Assembly: GCA_934700385.1 (NCBI GenBank) | Contig: CAKUXO010000040.1 | Coordinates: 1 to 9,331 of the forward strand | DNA: 9,331 bases | Direction of reading: 5' to 3' | From: an uncultured Candidatus Melainabacteria bacterium | Lineage (GTDB): Bacteria > Cyanobacteriota > Vampirovibrionia > Gastranaerophilales > Gastranaerophilaceae | In this document: positions 6,033 through 9,331 of the stretch, piece by piece | Layout of the letters: the number at the start of each line of letters is the position of its first letter | Position numbering within the stretch: the first letter of the stretch is position 1 | Program-made: the position numbers and the translations under genes | Notes under the pieces: generated by a model | Databases searched by the model: none | Told to the model about the DNA's origin: nothing | Seen by the model: the letters and a program-made list of their open reading frames with translations, nothing else

Positions 6033-7835
6033 ATGAAAAAACTTGAACACATTAGAAATTTTAGCATAATAGCTCACATTGACCACGGAAAATCCACACT
6101 TGCGGATAGACTTTTAGAAAAAACAAACACAATTTCTAAAAGGGAAATGCAAGACCAATTAATGGATACAATGGATATTGAAAGAGAACGTGGAATTACC
6201 ATTAAACTTAATGCCGCAAAAATGAATTACAAAGCTAAAAACGGCAAAGAATATATTTTAAATTTAATTGATACCCCAGGCCACGTTGATTTTTCTTATG
6301 AAGTATCTCGCTCGCTTGCTGCTTGCGAGGGCGCTTTATTAATTGTTGACGCAACCCAAGGTGTTGAAGCTCAAACATTAGCAAACGTTTATCTTGCTAT
6401 GGAGCAAAATCTTGAAATTATCCCAATTATCAATAAAATAGACCTTCCATCGGCTGATGTTGAAAGAGTTAAAAAAGAAATTGAAGATGTACTTGGAATT
6501 GACGCCAGTATGGCAATTCCTGTTAGCGCTAAAACAGGTGTTGGTATAGAAGATGTTTTAGAAGCAATTGTTGAATATATACCTTCTCCTATAGACACAT
6601 CAGATAAGCCACTTAGAGCTTTGGTTTTTGATAGTGCTTATGACGCTTATTTAGGGACAATTTGCTTTTTTAAAGTTGTTGATGGCTCAATAAAATTAGG
6701 CGATAAAATTAAATTTATGGCAACAGGGCGAGAATTTGAGGTTGTTGAACTCGGATTTTTAAATCCGCACAGAAATCAGGTTCAAGAGCTTAAAACCGGT
6801 GAAGTTGGCTATTTTGCAGGGTCTATTAAAGAAATTACAAGATTTGTGGGTGACACAATAACCCATGTTGAACAGCCTGCTAAAGAACCTCTTGAAGGCT
6901 ATAAAGAAGCTAAACCAATGGTATTTTCAGGGTTGTATCCAGTTAACAATGAAGATTATCAAGAATTAAAAGAAGCTCTTGAAAAATTAAAACTTTCAGA
7001 TAGCTCAATTACTTATGAACCTGAAACTTCTAATGCCTTAGGTTTTGGCTTTAGATGTGGTTTTTTAGGCATGTTGCACATGGAAATCGCCCAAGAAAGA
7101 TTAGAGCGTGAATATAATCTTTCTTTAATTACAACAGCGCCCTCTGTAATTTATCGAGTTTATAAAACAGACGGAACAATGGTTGAAATTGATAACCCTG
7201 CTGAATTACCACAAGCACAATATAGAGAATATATTGAAGAACCTTATGTTCGAGTTAATATTTTCACTCCAAACGATTATGTTGGAACATTAATGGAACT
7301 ATGCCAAGATAAACGTGGTATTTTTATAAATATGCAATATATTGATGATATAAGGGTTAATCTTGAATATCAATTGCCACTTTCAGAAGTAATTACCGAT
7401 TTTTATGACCAACTTAAATCTCGTTCAAAGGGTTACGCTTCTTTAGACTATGAATTTTGTGATTATAAAAAATCAGACCTTGTTAAAATGGATATCTTGC
7501 TTGCAAACGAAGTAGTGGACGCACTTTCAGTTATTTGTCATAAAGATAGCGCTTATAATATCGGTCAAAAATTAACAAATAAACTAAAAGAAATTATCCC
7601 AAGACAGCTTTTTGAAGTTGCAATTCAAGCGGCAGTTGGTGGCAGAGTAATTGCCAGAACAAACATCAAAGCACTTAGAAAATCTGTTTTAGATAAGTGT
7701 TATGGTGGGGATATTTCAAGAAAAAGAAAACTTTTAGAAAAACAAAAACGTGGTAAAAAACGTATGAAATCTGTGGGTAAGGTTGAAATTCCACAAGAAG
7801 CATTTATGGCGGTTTTATCATTAAATGAAGAATAA
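6033..7835 (+). CDS. lepA: Elongation factor 4 (LepA), ribosome-associated GTPase
   Basis: LepA/EF4 is a translational GTPase that acts on stalled or mistranslocated ribosomes and assists 30S assembly. The 600-residue length is standard. G-domain motifs are complete: G1 AHIDHGKS at 14-21, G2 RGITI at 53-57, G3 DTPGH at 80-84, G4 NKID at 134-137 and G5 SAK at 165-167. Next come the beta-barrel and EF-G-like domains and the LepA-specific C-terminal domain, with typical LDYEFCDYKKSDLVKMDILL and RKRKLLEKQKRGKKRMK segments. The start is secure because the conserved IRNFSIIAHIDHGKS begins at residue 7 and no in-frame ATG, GTG or TTG lies in the bases just upstream. No Shine-Dalgarno sequence precedes the ATG; the upstream bases are an extended -10 box plus AAAAACT, so the mRNA is probably leaderless. 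It is divergent from rpmE and ends in a strong terminator. Confidence 0.98.
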   Translation: MKKLEHIRNFSIIAHIDHGKSTLADRLLEKTNTISKREMQDQLMDTMDIERERGITIKLNAAKMNYKAKNGKEYILNLIDTPGHVDFSYEVSRSLAACEGALLIVDATQGVEAQTLANVYLAMEQNLEIIPIINKIDLPSADVERVKKEIEDVLGIDASMAIPVSAKTGVGIEDVLEAIVEYIPSPIDTSDKPLRALVFDSAYDAYLGTICFFKVVDGSIKLGDKIKFMATGREFEVVELGFLNPHRNQVQELKTGEVGYFAGSIKEITRFVGDTITHVEQPAKEPLEGYKEAKPMVFSGLYPVNNEDYQELKEALEKLKLSDSSITYEPETSNALGFGFRCGFLGMLHMEIAQERLEREYNLSLITTAPSVIYRVYKTDGTMVEIDNPAELPQAQYREYIEEPYVRVNIFTPNDYVGTLMELCQDKRGIFINMQYIDDIRVNLEYQLPLSEVITDFYDQLKSRSKGYASLDYEFCDYKKSDLVKMDILLANEVVDALSVICHKDSAYNIGQKLTNKLKEIIPRQLFEVAIQAAVGGRVIARTNIKALRKSVLDKCYGGDISRKRKLLEKQKRGKKRMKSVGKVEIPQEAFMAVLSLNEE

Positions 7836-7860
7836 AAAAGGTTGCATTTTGCAACCTTTT
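7836..7860. terminator. Bidirectional Rho-independent terminator shared by lepA and the LysM gene
   Basis: AAAAGGTTGC (7836-7845) and GCAACCTTTT (7851-7860) form a perfect 10-base-pair stem with a 5-base loop. In the + direction it ends in TTTT followed by ATC and a second T run (7864-7869). In the minus direction it is followed by six T residues (7839-7834). It starts at the base after the lepA stop and lies 8 bases from the stop of the convergent gene, so it serves both. Confidence 0.92.
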
Positions 7861-7867
7861 ATCTTTT

Positions 7868-9331
7868 TTATACTTTATTACCTTTAGAGTCATAAGTATA
7901 TTTTGTTTTCTTACCGCTTGAATCAACAATAACGCAGGTGAACTTCTTAGTTGAAGAATTATATTGAACGCTTTGAATTGATCCAGATTTTGAATTAACC
8001 ATGTTTGCAAGTTGTGAATTAGCAGGAACTTTTGATTGACAAACATATTTATAAGTCTTTTCATTATCTTTATCATTTGTTTTATTTGATATATGAGTGA
8101 AACTTACAAGGTTTCCGCTCTTATCATAGATGAAGTTCTTTTGACCATAATATGTGCCATCAGCCCTTGTTGTAACAAATGATTTTAATTTAGTTCCGTT
8201 GAATTCTGTTTCAGCTGTTTGTTTTAGTGAACCATCTTCATTGTAATATGTGATTTTTGTAGCGTTTCCATTAGAATCATAAGTATATGTTTTCTTTTTA
8301 GCGCCATTAGGATAATATGTTGTTGCATTTTTAGCACTGCCGTCATCATTATAATTTACCGTTTTTGTTTTAATCATGCCGGTTGAATCATAAAATTCGC
8401 TTGATAATTTTCTATTTCTTGAATAAGAATAATTATCGTGTCTTAAAGTTACACCGTCTTTTTCATAATAAACTTCACGAGGTCTGTTAGCTGTATCCCA
8501 AGCCTTACCTGAAGTTACAACTCTTGTTGTAACACCTGAACCCAAATCAGGTTCTTTATATTGTAAGCCTGTATCTTTTAAGATTGCAGCACCATTTGAA
8601 CTACTTACAACTTTTGTTGTATCAGTTTTATCGGTTGAAGTTTTATCACTATCGGTTTTCTTATCGTTATCCGTATTTGTTTTATTGTCTGTTTTAGTAG
8701 TATCTTTTGTTTTATCGGTGTCTTTTGTTTTATCTTTGTCCTTAGTTTTATCGGTATCTTTTGTTTTATCTTTATCCTTAGTTTTATCAGTATTTTTAGT
8801 TTTGTCTTTATCTTTAGTTTTATCAGTATTTTTAACTTCTTTAGTTTCAAAAACCAATTTGCCGTTTTTATCCCTTACAGGATTACCATTTTTATCTTTT
8901 TTACAAATAGGTATTTTAAGAACATCACCATCATAGATTACATCCGGATTTTGAGGTTTACCATTATTTAATTTTCTAATTGCCGCAACAACCTGATCAG
9001 TATCGCTATAATATGATATTGACATGTGGTTTTCAACAATTCTTGATAAGCAATCGTCGCCCCCTGATCCCCAAGGTTGAACAGTTACTTTGTTATATTT
9101 TAATTCTGTTTTAGCGTTATTTTTTGTTGTATCTGTTTTTGTAGCATTTGTTTTGGTTGTATTTGTTTTTTTAGTATCTGTTTTAGTTGTGTTTGTTTTT
9201 GTTGTGCTTGTTGTAGTGGTTTTTGTTGTATCTGTTTTTGTTTTGGTTGTGTCTGTTTCAGTTGTACTAGTTGATTTAGTAGTTGTTTTGGTAGTTGTTT
9301 TTGTTGTAGTGGTTTTAGCGGCACCAAGAGC
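7868..9331 (-). CDS. Modular LysM-like protein with Lys/Asp/Thr repeats and a YwqK/MORN-like repeat tail, 5' end beyond the window
   Basis: The frame is open from the right edge to TAA at 7868-7870, giving 488 codons minus stop, 487 visible residues; the N-terminus is missing. The Met at 9023-9025 is internal: it lacks a ribosome binding site and would split a domain. Visible order: Thr/Lys linker (6-70); a LysM-like domain (about 82-141) with CLSRIVENH, VVAAIRKLN and NPDVIYDGDVLKIP, somewhat longer than the usual 44-50 residues. Then comes a Lys/Asp/Thr stretch (about 143-240) containing 12-residue repeats, then a tail (about 285-487) of short units spaced 12-14 residues, each built on Y-x-[DN]-x-G (YNDDG, YYPNG, YDSNG, YNEDG, YDKSG). 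These resemble YwqK/MORN_2-type or YD-type repeats. LysM domains bind N-acetylglucosamine polymers such as peptidoglycan, so an envelope or surface location is likely. No enzymatic domain is visible. The family of the tail is uncertain. Confidence 0.85.
   Translation of the reverse strand, partial: ALGAAKTTTTKTTTKTTTKSTSTTETDTTKTKTDTTKTTTTSTTKTNTTKTDTKKTNTTKTNATKTDTTKNNAKTELKYNKVTVQPWGSGGDDCLSRIVENHMSISYYSDTDQVVAAIRKLNNGKPQNPDVIYDGDVLKIPICKKDKNGNPVRDKNGKLVFETKEVKNTDKTKDKDKTKNTDKTKDKDKTKDTDKTKDKDKTKDTDKTKDTTKTDNKTNTDNDKKTDSDKTSTDKTDTTKVVSSSNGAAILKDTGLQYKEPDLGSGVTTRVVTSGKAWDTANRPREVYYEKDGVTLRHDNYSYSRNRKLSSEFYDSTGMIKTKTVNYNDDGSAKNATTYYPNGAKKKTYTYDSNGNATKITYYNEDGSLKQTAETEFNGTKLKSFVTTRADGTYYGQKNFIYDKSGNLVSFTHISNKTNDKDNEKTYKYVCQSKVPANSQLANMVNSKSGSIQSVQYNSSTKKFTCVIVDSSGKKTKYTYDSKGNKV
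8705..8830 (-). repeat. 36-base in-frame tandem repeat encoding NTDKTKDKDKTK, 3.5 copies
   Basis: Three full 36-base units and a half unit lie head to tail inside the LysM-like gene. They encode NTDKTKDKDKTK twice, DTDKTKDKDKTK, then DTDKTK before the pattern decays to DTTKTDNKTN. The unit is itself built from 6-residue halves (TDKTKD/KDKTKN). Copies differ at a few synonymous or near-synonymous positions, so the array is not brand new. Being a multiple of three, copy-number change would alter linker length without breaking the frame. Confidence 0.88.
9122..9316 (-). repeat. Low-complexity Thr/Lys linker coding tract
   Basis: These bases encode 65 residues of which 39 are Thr and most of the rest Lys, Asp, Asn or Ser, in irregular TTK, TDTTK and TNTTK units. 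There is no fixed period, unlike the 36-base array. Thr-rich tracts of this kind typically act as extended cell-wall or periplasmic spacers, and the Thr residues could be glycosylated. The tract starts 5 residues from the window edge, after ALGAA. Confidence 0.8.

Noticed and set aside
8705..8830. CRISPR array
   Set aside because: The 36-base units are directly adjacent with no unique spacers, and they encode a regular peptide repeat in the open frame.
8605..8936. Open frames of 81 and 83 codons on both strands over the repeat array, one looking like a Val/Leu/Ser membrane protein
   Set aside because: They are by-products of the low-complexity 36-base repeat read in other frames; the Lys/Asp/Thr frame is continuous with the flanking domains.
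9023..9025. ATG as the start of the LysM-like protein
   Set aside because: The frame stays open for 102 more codons to the window edge, the upstream codons continue the LysM-like domain, and no ribosome binding site lies before this ATG.
9100..9327. 75-codon Gln/Lys/Pro-rich open frame on the minus strand
   Set aside because: It is the Thr/Lys linker tract read one base out of frame; the linker frame continues into the LysM-like domain while this one does not.

Overview
The window comes from a low-GC bacterial chromosome (roughly one third G+C by eye). It uses the standard genetic code (TAA and TAG stops, TGG for Trp), and most of its genes are housekeeping or conserved single-copy genes. 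A zinc-binding L31, ThyX-type thymidylate synthesis, RF1 and LepA, in AT-rich DNA with recognisable sigma70-like promoters and hairpin-T-run terminators, would suit a Firmicute. They would also suit a host-associated cyanobacterial relative of the Vampirovibrionia/Gastranaerophilales type. I favour the second slightly, because rpmE lies close to prfA in cyanobacterial genomes and the SWIM-SNF2 helicase is common there. This is inference from memory, not a taxonomic result.

Layout, left to right. (1) Positions 1-134 hold the last 43 codons of a + strand gene resembling the C-terminus of SIMPL/YggE proteins. (2) Positions 248-3415 (+) encode a 1055-residue SWIM-SNF2 helicase/translocase with a GTG start. 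(3) Positions 3518-3859 (+) encode an unrecognised 113-residue Lys-rich protein with its own promoter and a strong ribosome binding site. It ends 3 bases from the convergent prfA stop, and its terminator hairpin lies inside the end of prfA. (4) On the minus strand, read right to left, rpmE (L31), thyX (flavin-dependent thymidylate synthase) and prfA (release factor 1) form one cluster. A GC-rich hairpin separates rpmE from thyX, and thyX and prfA touch or overlap. (5) A 107-base divergent intergenic region holds a near-consensus promoter for rpmE and an extended -10 promoter for lepA placed so close to the ATG that lepA mRNA is probably leaderless. (6) lepA (EF4) occupies 6033-7835 (+) and ends at a bidirectional terminator shared with the next gene. 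(7) From 7868 to the right edge, a minus-strand gene, open at its 5' end, encodes a modular protein. It has a Thr/Lys linker, a LysM-like domain, a 12-residue Lys/Asp/Thr tandem repeat and a tail of short Tyr/Asp/Gly repeats. It is probably an envelope-associated protein.

Functionally, the centre is a translation block: L31 on the ribosome, RF1 for termination at UAA/UAG, and LepA for stalled ribosomes. A dTMP-synthesis gene is inserted in it. I see no phage, transposon, CRISPR, tRNA or rRNA signature. No cassette stands out as a clear new system. The points most worth a second look are the likely leaderless lepA, the orphan 113-residue protein, the terminator encoded inside prfA, and the repeat-built LysM protein.
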